From Thermoanaerobaculia bacterium (GTDB lineage: Bacteria > Acidobacteriota > Thermoanaerobaculia > Multivoradales > J023), in contig JALCBJ010000020.1 of NCBI GenBank assembly GCA_028066595.1, positions 23,628-87,627 of the forward strand: a stretch of 64,000 nucleotides of DNA, written 5' to 3'. Below the pieces are notes generated by a model. That model worked only from the letters and a program-made list of their open reading frames with translations, was not told where the DNA came from and searched no databases. A program made the position numbers and the translations under genes. Shown in pieces: positions 29,661 through 37,660 of this stretch (position 1 is the first letter of the stretch; every line of letters begins with the position of its first letter).

Positions 29661-30743
29661 CTACAGGTTGCCGCGGCGCGCCTGCTCTCGTTCGATGGAT
29701 TCGAAGAGAGCCTGAAAGTTGCCTTGGCCGAACCCGCGGGAGCCTTTGCGCTGGATGATCTCGATGAACAACGTGGGACGGTCCATCACCGGCTGGGTGA
29801 AGAGCTGGAGAAGGTAGCCGTCCTCGTCGCGGTCCACCAGGACCCCGAGATTCGCCAAGTCGCGGATCTGCTCGTCGATGGTGCCGACGCGGTTCGGCAC
29901 TTCCTCGTAGTAGGTGCCGGGCACGTCGATGAACTGGACTCCGTTCTCGCGCAGGCGGGCGACCGTGCGCAGGATGTCCGACGTGAGCATGGCGATATGT
30001 TGCACCCCGGGACCCTGGTGGTAGTCGAGGTACTCCTCGATCTGGCTCTTGTTGAGACCCTCGGCGGGCTCGTTGATCGGGAACTTGATCACCTGCCCCG
30101 ACATCACGATGGACATCAGCGCGCTGTATTTCGTGGAAATGTCGTCGTCGCGAAACTCCAGGAAACGTTCGAATCCGAGAACGTCGGAATACCAGTTCGC
30201 CCACTTCTCCATGTCGCCGAATCCGACGTTGCCCACCATGTGATCGAAGGTGAGGATGCCGGTGTCCTCGGTCTCGACGATCGCCTGTTCGTAGCCCGGA
30301 AGGAACGGGCCGTCGTACTGACTCGTGTCGATGAAACTGTGCACCACGTCACCGTACGTCGCGATGGTGGCCCGCCGTACTTTGCCGTTTTCGTCTTCCA
30401 GATCGTGCGGCTCGGCGATCGGCTCGGCACCGCGCCGCACCACCTCCGCGAAGGTGGTGTCGACGTCGTCCACAGCAAAGCAGATGTCCTTCACGCTGTC
30501 GCCCCGAAGCGCCACCCTCTTCTGGATTTCGGATTCCGGCTCGTACGAGGCAGTGCAGACCAGCGTAGCCTTGTTCTGGCGCAGCACGAACGAGGTCTCT
30601 TGGCGGTCCAGTGTTTCGAGTCCGCGATACGCGATCTGCGAAAAGCCAAAGGCCTCGCGGAAGTAGTAGGACGATTGCTTGGCGTTGCCCACCCACAGTT
30701 CGACGTGATGGATCTTGCGCAGGCGCAGGGGGTTGTCGCTCAT
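29661..30743 (-). CDS. hpd: 4-hydroxyphenylpyruvate dioxygenase
   Basis: 360 residues. ATG 30743 is preceded by AGGAAG; longer in-frame starts upstream to 31175 are rejected because that extension is low-quality sequence. Two glyoxalase-fold halves are seen. Iron ligands are His in LTFDHMVGNVGFGDMEKW, His in GPGVQHIAML and Glu in TLFIEIIQRKG; the C-terminal SRGFGQGNFQALFE is the conserved gate helix. The enzyme converts 4-hydroxyphenylpyruvate to homogentisate in tyrosine breakdown. hmgA follows directly; fahA is about 17 kb away. Confidence 0.95.
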   Translation of the reverse strand: MSDNPLRLRKIHHVELWVGNAKQSSYYFREAFGFSQIAYRGLETLDRQETSFVLRQNKATLVCTASYEPESEIQKRVALRGDSVKDICFAVDDVDTTFAEVVRRGAEPIAEPHDLEDENGKVRRATIATYGDVVHSFIDTSQYDGPFLPGYEQAIVETEDTGILTFDHMVGNVGFGDMEKWANWYSDVLGFERFLEFRDDDISTKYSALMSIVMSGQVIKFPINEPAEGLNKSQIEEYLDYHQGPGVQHIAMLTSDILRTVARLRENGVQFIDVPGTYYEEVPNRVGTIDEQIRDLANLGVLVDRDEDGYLLQLFTQPVMDRPTLFIEIIQRKGSRGFGQGNFQALFESIEREQARRGNL

Positions 30744-31022
30744 TTCGGACTTCCTGACGTAGGCGATGCGGTCCACTCGTGATCCGCATGTGATGAAGCT
30801 CCGCCAGAGCAGCGCGAAGCACAGGCTGCGCACAGTCTGGAACGGAGCAACGAGTTGTTTCGGGCTTTGATCTCCGGGAGCGTGCCCGCGGCGTTCTTTG
30901 ACGTTCCTCCCGGCTCCCAGGCAATCTATCAGAAGCGATCGGGGCGTCGTGGAGCCGATCGGAAGATACATCGTCGCCCACGCCGGAGCTCTAAGGGGGT
31001 CGACTCCCCGTAGACTCGCACC
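30744..31022. promoter_or_regulatory. Divergent intergenic region between hpd and the MMPL exporter
   Basis: This 279-nt region separates two divergent genes and should hold both promoters. No recognisable operator, riboswitch or hairpin was found. Confidence 0.3.
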
Positions 31023-33314
31023 GTGTCGCGAACTGGTCCGCTTTTGCGTCTCGTCCTTCGCCGACCCGGCGTACGCCGGATGGTGTTGGCGACGGTGGGC
31101 CTGGCCGCCGTGGTGCTCTTCACGGCTGTGCTGCGTCTGGAGACCGACAATTCGCCGCGGAGTTTCTTCGTCCACGGATCACCGGGCGTCGCCGACTACG
31201 AGCGCTTCTCCGAGGTGTTCGGCAGTGATCTCAGTCTGCGGGTCAGCGTCGACGGGCCGGGGGTCTTCGGTCGTGAAGGACTTCGCTATCTAGCGCGCCT
31301 CGAGGACGAACTGGCTCGACTGGACGGCGTGCTGAGGGTCTCGGGTCTAGCGCGGCACCATCAGCGATTCGGATGGCCACCAGAGGATCCTGAGGAGTTT
31401 CGCCGCCGAGCCCTCGCCGACGAGCTCGACCGGTCTGCGGGGTGGATCGATGCGGCCGGTCGTGGAGCGACGATCTTGCTGCAGATCGAGGAGCGCCGAG
31501 ACGTGGCGGGGCGTGACGCGCTCTTGCTGCAGATCGAGGAAACTCTGGCGTCCAACCGGTGGAAGACTCCCGAGGGCGTGCGGGCTCAGCTCGTCGGTTT
31601 GCCCGTGCTCAACCGCGACCTGGATCGCTCCTCTGCGGAGATCGAGGGACGCTTCCTCCCGCTCTTGGTGATTTTCGCGGTCGCCCTGCTCCTGCTCTTC
31701 GTTCGCGATCCGCTGGAGCTGCCTGCACCGCTGCTCTTCGTCGGCTTGTGCGAGCTGTTGACCGTGGGGACGCTGGCGGTGAGTGGGCAGCGGATGAATC
31801 TCGTTCTGGCCGTCCTACCGCCCCTGGTGTTCGTCATCGCCCTGGCCACCGCGCTGCACCTTCTCCTTCGTCTGCGTCAGCTACACGGGCCGAGTCGGCT
31901 GGAACGGTTGGAGGCATTGTTCGAGGAGAAGGCCTGGGCAGTGTTCTGGACGGGCATCACGACCGCCGTGGGGTTCGCTTCGCTCGCCTTGTCACCGGTG
32001 GCACCCGTGCGTTCTCTGGGTCTGTGGGCTGGAATCGGTTTGCTGCTGCTCACTGTTGCTGCTTTCCTCGTGTTGCCGGTTCTCTTCTTGGTGCTGGGTC
32101 GACGTCCCCAGGAACGCGGGGCGGAGCCAGGTGGGCATGACGTTTCCAGCCACGAGGAGCGGAGTCGTGCCCTGGGCAGGCGGTGGGCTGCTTGGGCCGT
32201 CGAGCGGCGGGCGTGGGTTCTGGCTAGCGCGGTCCTGTTGAGCGTGGTTGCCGTGGTCGGCCTGCCCCGGCTTCGCGTCGAATCGAACGCGCTGCGCTAT
32301 TTGAGCCCCGAGCATCCGTTACGCGTCGGTATCGAAGACCTGGAGTCCCGAAGCATCGGCGTGGCGGCGCTGGAGATCTGGATTCGCCTAGACCCGACGG
32401 GTGGCGGAGCGCCTGCACCTTTCGTCTCGGCCCTCGAGATCGACCGACTGGCGGACTTGACGGGCGACCTGGAAGACGATTCGCAAGTCTACGGTGCCCT
32501 ATCGGCCGGTGACGTTCTACGCGACGCCCTCCGCTATGTTCCAACCACTCCGGGCAGCGCCGCGGTGCGTCCCCAGATGGTGCTTACAGGCCTTCGCAAC
32601 GACCACCAGGGCCGCGAGGTGTTGTCTGCACTGTTGTCCGAGGACGATCGTTCGGCGCGGATCACCGCGTTCGTTCCCACACTGGGTGCCGCGCAGCTGA
32701 AGGTCCTGGTAGAGCGCGTACGACAGGCGGCCGAGCTGCACTTCCCCGATGGCGAAGTCGTCGTTACCGGTCAGTATCCGCTACTCCTCGAAGCCCAGCG
32801 ACATCTCATCTCGACGCTGGTCTGGTCCCTGGGCCTGACGCTGCTTGCCGTCGGGGTGGTGCTGCGGCTCCTGCTCCCCTCGAGCCGCCTGGCACTGCTC
32901 GCACTGCTGCCCAACTTGTGGCCGGTTGCAGGAGTCTTTGGGGTCATGAGTTGGTTTGGGATACCTCTCGACATCGCCACGGTCATGGTGGCTGCCGTGG
33001 TCCTCGGCCTGGCGGTGGACGATACGATTCACACTCTGGGACACTTCCGCCGTCTCGCACCCCGGTATGGTGCCCGTCGCGCGGTGGTGGAGACCCTCGG
33101 CGCCACGGCGCCGGCCTACCTCCTCACGGGATTGATCCTGCTCGCGGGATTCGGTGTCTGCACACTTTCCGATTTCGCGCCCATCGCCCGCTTCGGTGGA
33201 CTGTCGGCTGTGGGCATAGTGTTGGCGGTGCTGGGAGATCTCTTTCTCTTGCCGGCGCTCCTCGCCTTGACGCCAGACGATGTGGTGCGACGACTGCCAG
33301 TTCCTCACGAATGA
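31023..33314 (+). CDS. RND superfamily exporter of the MMPL/sterol-sensing type
   Basis: 763 residues from a GTG. Twelve membrane helices are arranged as two repeats, each with one periplasmic domain. Helix-rich blocks are RFLPLLVIFAVALLLLFVRD, LVFVIALATALHLLLRLRQ and, in the second half, IATVMVAAVVLGLAVDDTIHTLGHFRR, where the Asp pair in VDDTIH is the proton-relay site of MMPL/HpnN-type exporters. A half-length AcrB (about 760 versus 1040) without adaptor is usual for MMPL lipid exporters. It is likely to move a lipid or hopanoid, but no cargo gene is adjacent. Confidence 0.88.
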   Translation: MSRTGPLLRLVLRRPGVRRMVLATVGLAAVVLFTAVLRLETDNSPRSFFVHGSPGVADYERFSEVFGSDLSLRVSVDGPGVFGREGLRYLARLEDELARLDGVLRVSGLARHHQRFGWPPEDPEEFRRRALADELDRSAGWIDAAGRGATILLQIEERRDVAGRDALLLQIEETLASNRWKTPEGVRAQLVGLPVLNRDLDRSSAEIEGRFLPLLVIFAVALLLLFVRDPLELPAPLLFVGLCELLTVGTLAVSGQRMNLVLAVLPPLVFVIALATALHLLLRLRQLHGPSRLERLEALFEEKAWAVFWTGITTAVGFASLALSPVAPVRSLGLWAGIGLLLLTVAAFLVLPVLFLVLGRRPQERGAEPGGHDVSSHEERSRALGRRWAAWAVERRAWVLASAVLLSVVAVVGLPRLRVESNALRYLSPEHPLRVGIEDLESRSIGVAALEIWIRLDPTGGGAPAPFVSALEIDRLADLTGDLEDDSQVYGALSAGDVLRDALRYVPTTPGSAAVRPQMVLTGLRNDHQGREVLSALLSEDDRSARITAFVPTLGAAQLKVLVERVRQAAELHFPDGEVVVTGQYPLLLEAQRHLISTLVWSLGLTLLAVGVVLRLLLPSSRLALLALLPNLWPVAGVFGVMSWFGIPLDIATVMVAAVVLGLAVDDTIHTLGHFRRLAPRYGARRAVVETLGATAPAYLLTGLILLAGFGVCTLSDFAPIARFGGLSAVGIVLAVLGDLFLLPALLALTPDDVVRRLPVPHE

Positions 33315-33438
33315 GTGGCGGGTTTCTCGTACCGGATTCGTATGGCAGGTCAGAGCCGGGTCGACCTCGTGAGTTTCCCGGCCCTTCTTCCACGACGACC
33401 AACCCAAAGTTCCTCGACTCATTGGAGTTTCAAGTCAC

Positions 33439-34239
33439 ATGTTCCGATACCACCCGAGATTCTTCGTCCTGTGCGCCCTTTTCGCCTGTTGCGTCTTTGG
33501 TCTGCCCGCCACCGCCGACGTGAAGATGGTCACCCAAATGGAAACCAGTGGTACGGCCGCCACCAACGGTGAGAGTGTCGTCTACATCAAGGGCCTGAAG
33601 ATGCGCACCGAGCAGGAGGTCAGCGGCCGGCAAATGGTGTCGATCCTCGATCTCGAATCGCAGCAGATGATCAACCTGAATATGAAGAAGAAGCGCGCCG
33701 AGGTATTCGACATGAGCGGCGTCGGTGAGCAGGTGGAGCAGTTCGTGGATGCCAGCACTGTCAGTGTTTCCCTCGAACCCACTGGGGCCACCCAAAACAT
33801 CGCCGGAGCCGTGTGCAATGTTCACGACATGATGGTGAAGGTCGAGGTAGAAATCGCGCCGGGCTCTGGCATGGGCGCGACCATGGTGATGGACGGAACC
33901 GCTTGCTTGGTGCCTGACGCGCCCGGAGCCGAGGACTACCAGCGCTTCTATGCCGCCATGGCCGAGAAAGGTCTCTTTCTGGGTGATCCACGTGCGGCAC
34001 AGGGTCCGGGTGCCGGTCAGCAGAAGGGAATGACCGAGCTATATCGGAAGATGGCCGAGAAGGGCGTTGCCTACCATTCCGACATGAACGTTGGTTTCGA
34101 TGGCTCGGGAATGATGGCCAAGATGCTCGGCAACCTGTCGTTCGATTCCAAGACGACGGTGAAGAGCGTGTCCACCGACCCACTCTCCGACAGTCTGTTC
34201 GTGGTCCCGTCCGGCTGGAAGGTGAAGAACGTGAACTGA
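33439..34239 (+). CDS. Secreted protein, DUF4412-like
   Basis: 266 residues with a signal peptide (FFVLCALFACCVFGLPATAD). The mature part is beta-rich: VVYIKGLKMRTEQEV, MVSILDLESQQMINLNMKKK, then AGAVCNVHDMMVKVEVEI and a Met/Gly-rich tail. GxKMRxE followed by a statement of bound ions (IxDLESQQMI) fits DUF4412/LolA-like lipid-binding folds. It lies 124 nt downstream of the MMPL exporter, so a periplasmic role in the same export path is possible but unproven. Confidence 0.7.
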   Translation: MFRYHPRFFVLCALFACCVFGLPATADVKMVTQMETSGTAATNGESVVYIKGLKMRTEQEVSGRQMVSILDLESQQMINLNMKKKRAEVFDMSGVGEQVEQFVDASTVSVSLEPTGATQNIAGAVCNVHDMMVKVEVEIAPGSGMGATMVMDGTACLVPDAPGAEDYQRFYAAMAEKGLFLGDPRAAQGPGAGQQKGMTELYRKMAEKGVAYHSDMNVGFDGSGMMAKMLGNLSFDSKTTVKSVSTDPLSDSLFVVPSGWKVKNVN

Positions 34240-34265
34240 GCCTCGACCGCCTTCGCGATCGGAGC

Positions 34266-34556
34266 CTACTCTGGCGTCACGTTCTTCGGCGGAGGCTTTT
34301 CCCAGCCTCCGCCTTCCTCTTGCGTTTCCGATGCCTGCGCGCGTTTCTGCGCGTCCGTGCGCCAGCGTGCCAGCAAGATGGTGAGAACACCGAGGATCAC
34401 CTCGTCGATGAACGGCATGGCGTCGGGCACGATCAGGTCGACAGCGAAGATCGCCGCGACGACGAAGACCAGGTTCGAGGTGCTCAGGCGGTCGAGGAAC
34501 GCTGTGATACGTCCTGGTGTCTTGTTGCGATTCGAGTTCTTTGCGTCGGCGCTCAT
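34266..34556 (-). CDS. Small two-helix membrane protein (DUF6116-like)
   Basis: 96 residues. After a basic N-terminus come LVFVVAAIFAVDLIVPDAMPFIDEVILGVLTILLARW, given here as two adjoining helices around the motif PDAMPFIDE (about residues 30-66). The PDxxPFIDE loop resembles YkvA/DUF1232-type and DUF6116 membrane proteins. The C-terminus is charged. A perfect 9-bp hairpin lies inside its 3' end. Function unknown. Confidence 0.65.
   Translation of the reverse strand: MSADAKNSNRNKTPGRITAFLDRLSTSNLVFVVAAIFAVDLIVPDAMPFIDEVILGVLTILLARWRTDAQKRAQASETQEEGGGWEKPPPKNVTPE
34288..34313. terminator. Candidate hairpin (9-bp perfect stem)
   Basis: GGCGGAGGC (34288-34296) pairs with GCCTCCGCC (34305-34313), 8-nt loop containing TTTT. 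It lies inside the 3' end of the DUF6116-like gene and 49 nt past the plus-strand gene ending at 34239, with only a loose T/C tract after it. It might attenuate transcription from the plus strand, but codon constraint (GGGWEKPPP) may also explain it. Confidence 0.3.
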
Positions 34557-34642
34557 GATTTCCTTCCAGGACGACAGTCTATCTCTGTGTCCCTCTGGCC
34601 GAGGCCACTACGTCTGGCGTCGGCGGCGGATTCGTCTTGGTT

Positions 34643-34742
34643 CTGCCCCTTTTCGGAAAAGGGGAGTTGGAGGGGGATTTCTGAAAAACAAGACTCGGTT
34701 CTTGGAACTCCCCCTATCCCCTTTCCTAAAAAGGGGGAGTCC
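34643..34742. repeat. Imperfect palindromic element of about 100 bp (MITE/REP-like)
   Basis: Two inner hairpins are seen: CCCCTTTT-CGG-AAAAGGGG (34646-34664) and CCCCTTT-CCTAA-AAAGGGG (34718-34736). The whole left half (with GGAGGGGGATTTC) is an imperfect reverse complement of the right half (with GAACTCCCCCT), so the element can fold back on itself. It lies between divergent genes. Only one copy is in the window, so its multi-copy nature cannot be shown here. Confidence 0.7.
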
Positions 34743-34822
34743 GACTTGCCTCACACCGAAGCCGCGCGTACTCTGAAACGTAGGGGTACCGTCTGACGGA
34801 CTCGCTGATCTGGGAGATAGAC

Positions 34823-35401
34823 ATGACGCATCACGACGAAGCATCCAGCCGCGCCGCTCGCTCGGCTTTTCTCGCCACCGGAATCGCTGCGGCCGGCGCC
34901 GTGGCGCTGATTCTGCTACCCAAGGTCCGCAGGACCCTGGCCGACACGATCGACCTTGCAGAGGAAGCCGCTCGGCGGTGGTATGGCGCCGCCGAAGAAG
35001 TGGCTGAAGAGTTCACCGCACGCACCGCCGGCCCGCGCGAGCCCGAGTCTGCCGAACCTGGAGATCAGGCCAGCGAAACCACCGTCGCAGCTTCCGATGC
35101 CGTCGACGAGCCGGTGGCAAACCCCTCCGCCGAAGCGACGAAGGCCGATGTCGAAACGAAGCGTGCCAAGGGCAGAGCCGCCTCCAGCACCAGCCCGGGA
35201 CACATCAACCCGAAAGGCCAAAAAGTGATACGCCGCGTCGGCAAGAGCCCTTCTTGGAAGGGGCAGTACACCTACGAGCTGGAGTGCGGCCAGTGCGGTC
35301 ACCGGTATGGTGCCAACGGACCCGACATCGAGCGTGCGAATCGCGGTGAGGGACGCGCCTGTCCGGTGTGTCAGGGTGGCAAGCCGGGAGATCCCATCTA
35401 G
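34823..35401 (+). CDS. Anchored protein with C-terminal zinc-ribbon-like domain, unknown
   Basis: 192 residues. A membrane helix near the N-terminus (AFLATGIAAAGAVALILLP) is followed by an acidic, low-complexity linker and a C-terminal module of about 60 residues with two CxxC pairs: LECGQCGHRYGAN and RACPVCQGGKPG. The YGANGxD pattern between the pairs resembles zinc-ribbon tails in uncharacterised bacterial proteins. Whether the ribbon lies in the cytoplasm depends on topology. No known function. Confidence 0.65.
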   Translation: MTHHDEASSRAARSAFLATGIAAAGAVALILLPKVRRTLADTIDLAEEAARRWYGAAEEVAEEFTARTAGPREPESAEPGDQASETTVAASDAVDEPVANPSAEATKADVETKRAKGRAASSTSPGHINPKGQKVIRRVGKSPSWKGQYTYELECGQCGHRYGANGPDIERANRGEGRACPVCQGGKPGDPI

Positions 35402-35471
35402 TTGGTCACACGCCATCGCTTTGCCATCGTCGCGGCATCTTTGCTCGGCTCTCTCGCGGTAGAGTTCCGCC

Positions 35472-36503
35472 ATGACGACGCTCGATCCTCCCCCTACACT
35501 GCGGGTAGGCGCTGAGGCGGCGGATACGCGACGCCGGTTCGAGGAGTCGGTGGCGCGTCGATCCGAACCGCCGGTGGTTCGCTCGGCTCTCGAGCTTGTA
35601 GGTGGGTCGCCGATGGTAGAGCTGACGCGCTTTGCTGCGGAAGAGCTGGGACAGGGGAGGCGGGCGGATCTCTTCGCCAAGCTGGAATGGTTGACCCCAG
35701 GCGGTAGCGTCAAGGACCGAGCCGGTTTGGGCATGGTGCTCTGGGCCGAGGCGGAAGGCCGGCTGCGGCCTGGCGGAACGATCGTCGAGCCGACCGCCGG
35801 GAACACCGGAATCGGTCTGGCGCTCGCGGGTGTGCTGCGTGGCTACGAGGTGATCCTGGTGGTGCCAGAGGGCTATGCCATCGAGAAGATCAAACTGATG
35901 CAGTCCTTGGGGGCGACAGTCGAGCGCAGCCCGAAGGCTGACGGGATCCGTGGAGCCATCGCGCGGGTTCGTCAGATCGAAGAGGAGTTGGGCGATGCCT
36001 TCGTGCCCATGCAGTGGGAGAACGAAGGGAATTCCGGTTTCCACGAGCTGACCACGGCAGAGGAGATCCGGCGCCAGATGGAGGATCGCATCGACGCAGT
36101 GGTGATCGGCGTCGGCACCGGCGGTACCTTCACTGGTGTCTGCCGCGCGCTGCGCCGTCTCCATCCCGATCTGCTGTGCGTCGCCGTAGAGACCAACGGC
36201 TCGGTGCTTCAGGGCGGCGAGCCCGGACCCCACGAGGTGGAAGGGATCGGCACCTCGTTCATTCCCGAGATCCTCGATCGTCGATTGATGGACGAAGTGA
36301 TCATGGTGCATGACGACGACAGCTTCGCCACCGCGAAACTTCTGGCGCGCTCCGAAGGTTTGCTGGTGGGCGGCTCGTCCGGAGCCAACGCCTTTGCCGC
36401 GCTCCAGGTTGCGCGACGTTTGGGACCTGGTCGGCGAATCGTTACCATCTTTCCGGACTCCGCGGAGCGATATCTGTCGAAGGGTCGCTTGGGCGGCCCT
36501 TAG
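35472..36503 (+). CDS. Cysteine synthase / cystathionine beta-synthase family PLP enzyme
   Basis: 343 residues with an N-terminal extension of about 40. The fold-type II PLP enzyme has the Schiff-base Lys in PGGSVKDRAGLGM, the substrate loop in EPTAGNTGIGLALAG, and the phosphate-binding loop GVGTGGTFTGVCR. GGSSGANAFAALQVA near the C-terminus is also conserved. The closest families are O-acetylserine sulfhydrylase and cystathionine beta-synthase; which thiol it uses cannot be decided. No sulfur-assimilation genes are adjacent. Confidence 0.88.
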   Translation: MTTLDPPPTLRVGAEAADTRRRFEESVARRSEPPVVRSALELVGGSPMVELTRFAAEELGQGRRADLFAKLEWLTPGGSVKDRAGLGMVLWAEAEGRLRPGGTIVEPTAGNTGIGLALAGVLRGYEVILVVPEGYAIEKIKLMQSLGATVERSPKADGIRGAIARVRQIEEELGDAFVPMQWENEGNSGFHELTTAEEIRRQMEDRIDAVVIGVGTGGTFTGVCRALRRLHPDLLCVAVETNGSVLQGGEPGPHEVEGIGTSFIPEILDRRLMDEVIMVHDDDSFATAKLLARSEGLLVGGSSGANAFAALQVARRLGPGRRIVTIFPDSAERYLSKGRLGGP

Positions 36504-36568
36504 TTTTCCGGCTCTCCTAGCGGGTCTTCGGCGGTTCGCGCCAAGTCACTGGGGTAGAGTCGCTCATC

Positions 36569-37618
36569 ATGAAGACGAGCGCGAAGATGGTCGGGTGGGT
36601 CGCCGCGATCCTCTGGATGAGTGGTCTCGGATTGTGGATCTCGGGTTGCCAGCATGATGGGCGTACACCCCTGGTGCTCTACTCACCCCATGGCCGAGAC
36701 CTCCTGTCGTTGTTCGAGCAAGAATTCGAGAAGTTGGAGCCGACGGTCGATGTCCGCTGGGTCGACATGGGGTCACAGGAGGTCTACGACCGCATCCGCT
36801 TCGAGCGCGCCAACCCTCAGGCCGACGTCTGGTTCGGTGGGCCGGCCACCATCCTCGCTCGCGGTGCCGAGGCGGGCCTCCTGGAGGCGTATCGGCCGCC
36901 ATGGGCCGATGTGGTCACCGGTGGACACCCCGACGATCTGTACTTCAGTCTGTACCGCACGCCACCCATCGTGGTCTACAACACCGACGCCGTGAGTGAG
37001 GAAGACGCGCCGCGGGATTGGGAAGACTTGCTCGATCCGAGATGGCGCGATCAGGTTCTGATCCGGGATCCCCTGGCGTCCGGTACCATGAGGACCATCT
37101 TCGGCATGATTCTGGCTCGTTCCGTCGAACAGACTGGATCGCCTCAGGACGGGTTCGATTGGCTCCGGAGGCTCGACGCGCAGACCAAGGAATACGTTCA
37201 CAATCCGGCGCTCCTACATCTCAAGATGGAGCGACAGGAAGGTCTCGTCACCTGCTGGGAGCTGACGGACATCCTCTTCCAACGTCAGCGCGGTGCGCCA
37301 TTGGGATATCACTTTCCCTCCTCCGGCTCGCCGGTGATCGAGGATTCCGTCGGCCTGGTCAAGGACGGGCCACACCCGGAGGTCGCTCGCCGTTTCCTCG
37401 ACTGGGTGGGATCTCGTGAGGCCCAGGAGTTGGCGGCAGAAAAGGTCTTCCGTCTGCCTGCGCGGACCGATCTTCCCGCGGACGAACTGCCGGAGTGGGC
37501 GCGCCAGGCGCTCGATGAGCTGATCACTGCCGAAGTCGATTGGCAGCTGATCGAAGAACAGGGCGCTGAGTGGATGAACCGTTGGGATCGGGAGGTCCGC
37601 GGCCAGGGCACGGAGTGA
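36569..37618 (+). CDS. Extracellular solute-binding lipoprotein (iron/2-aminoethylphosphonate type)
   Basis: 349 residues. The N-terminus has a hydrophobic stretch and a lipobox WISGC, so the mature protein is probably lipid-anchored by the Cys at about residue 28. LVLYSPHGRDLLSLFEQEFEK, ADVWFGGPATILARGAEAGLL, TPPIVVYNTDAV and DWEDLLDPRWRDQVLIRDP match the Fe(III)/thiamine/phosphonate binding-protein family. The binding residues for iron (two adjacent Tyr) are not obvious. No permease or ATPase gene lies beside it, so it is an orphan in this window. Confidence 0.85.
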   Translation: MKTSAKMVGWVAAILWMSGLGLWISGCQHDGRTPLVLYSPHGRDLLSLFEQEFEKLEPTVDVRWVDMGSQEVYDRIRFERANPQADVWFGGPATILARGAEAGLLEAYRPPWADVVTGGHPDDLYFSLYRTPPIVVYNTDAVSEEDAPRDWEDLLDPRWRDQVLIRDPLASGTMRTIFGMILARSVEQTGSPQDGFDWLRRLDAQTKEYVHNPALLHLKMERQEGLVTCWELTDILFQRQRGAPLGYHFPSSGSPVIEDSVGLVKDGPHPEVARRFLDWVGSREAQELAAEKVFRLPARTDLPADELPEWARQALDELITAEVDWQLIEEQGAEWMNRWDREVRGQGTE

Positions 37619-37660
37619 CCTAGTCGCCGAGAGTCTGGTCGATCCTCCTAATCCCTCCTC

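Noticed and set aside
31023..31175. Longer start for 4-hydroxyphenylpyruvate dioxygenase, extending the minus-strand frame to 31175
   Set aside because: The extension overlaps the divergent exporter gene and is unlike the family; ATG 30743 has a proper AGGAAG.
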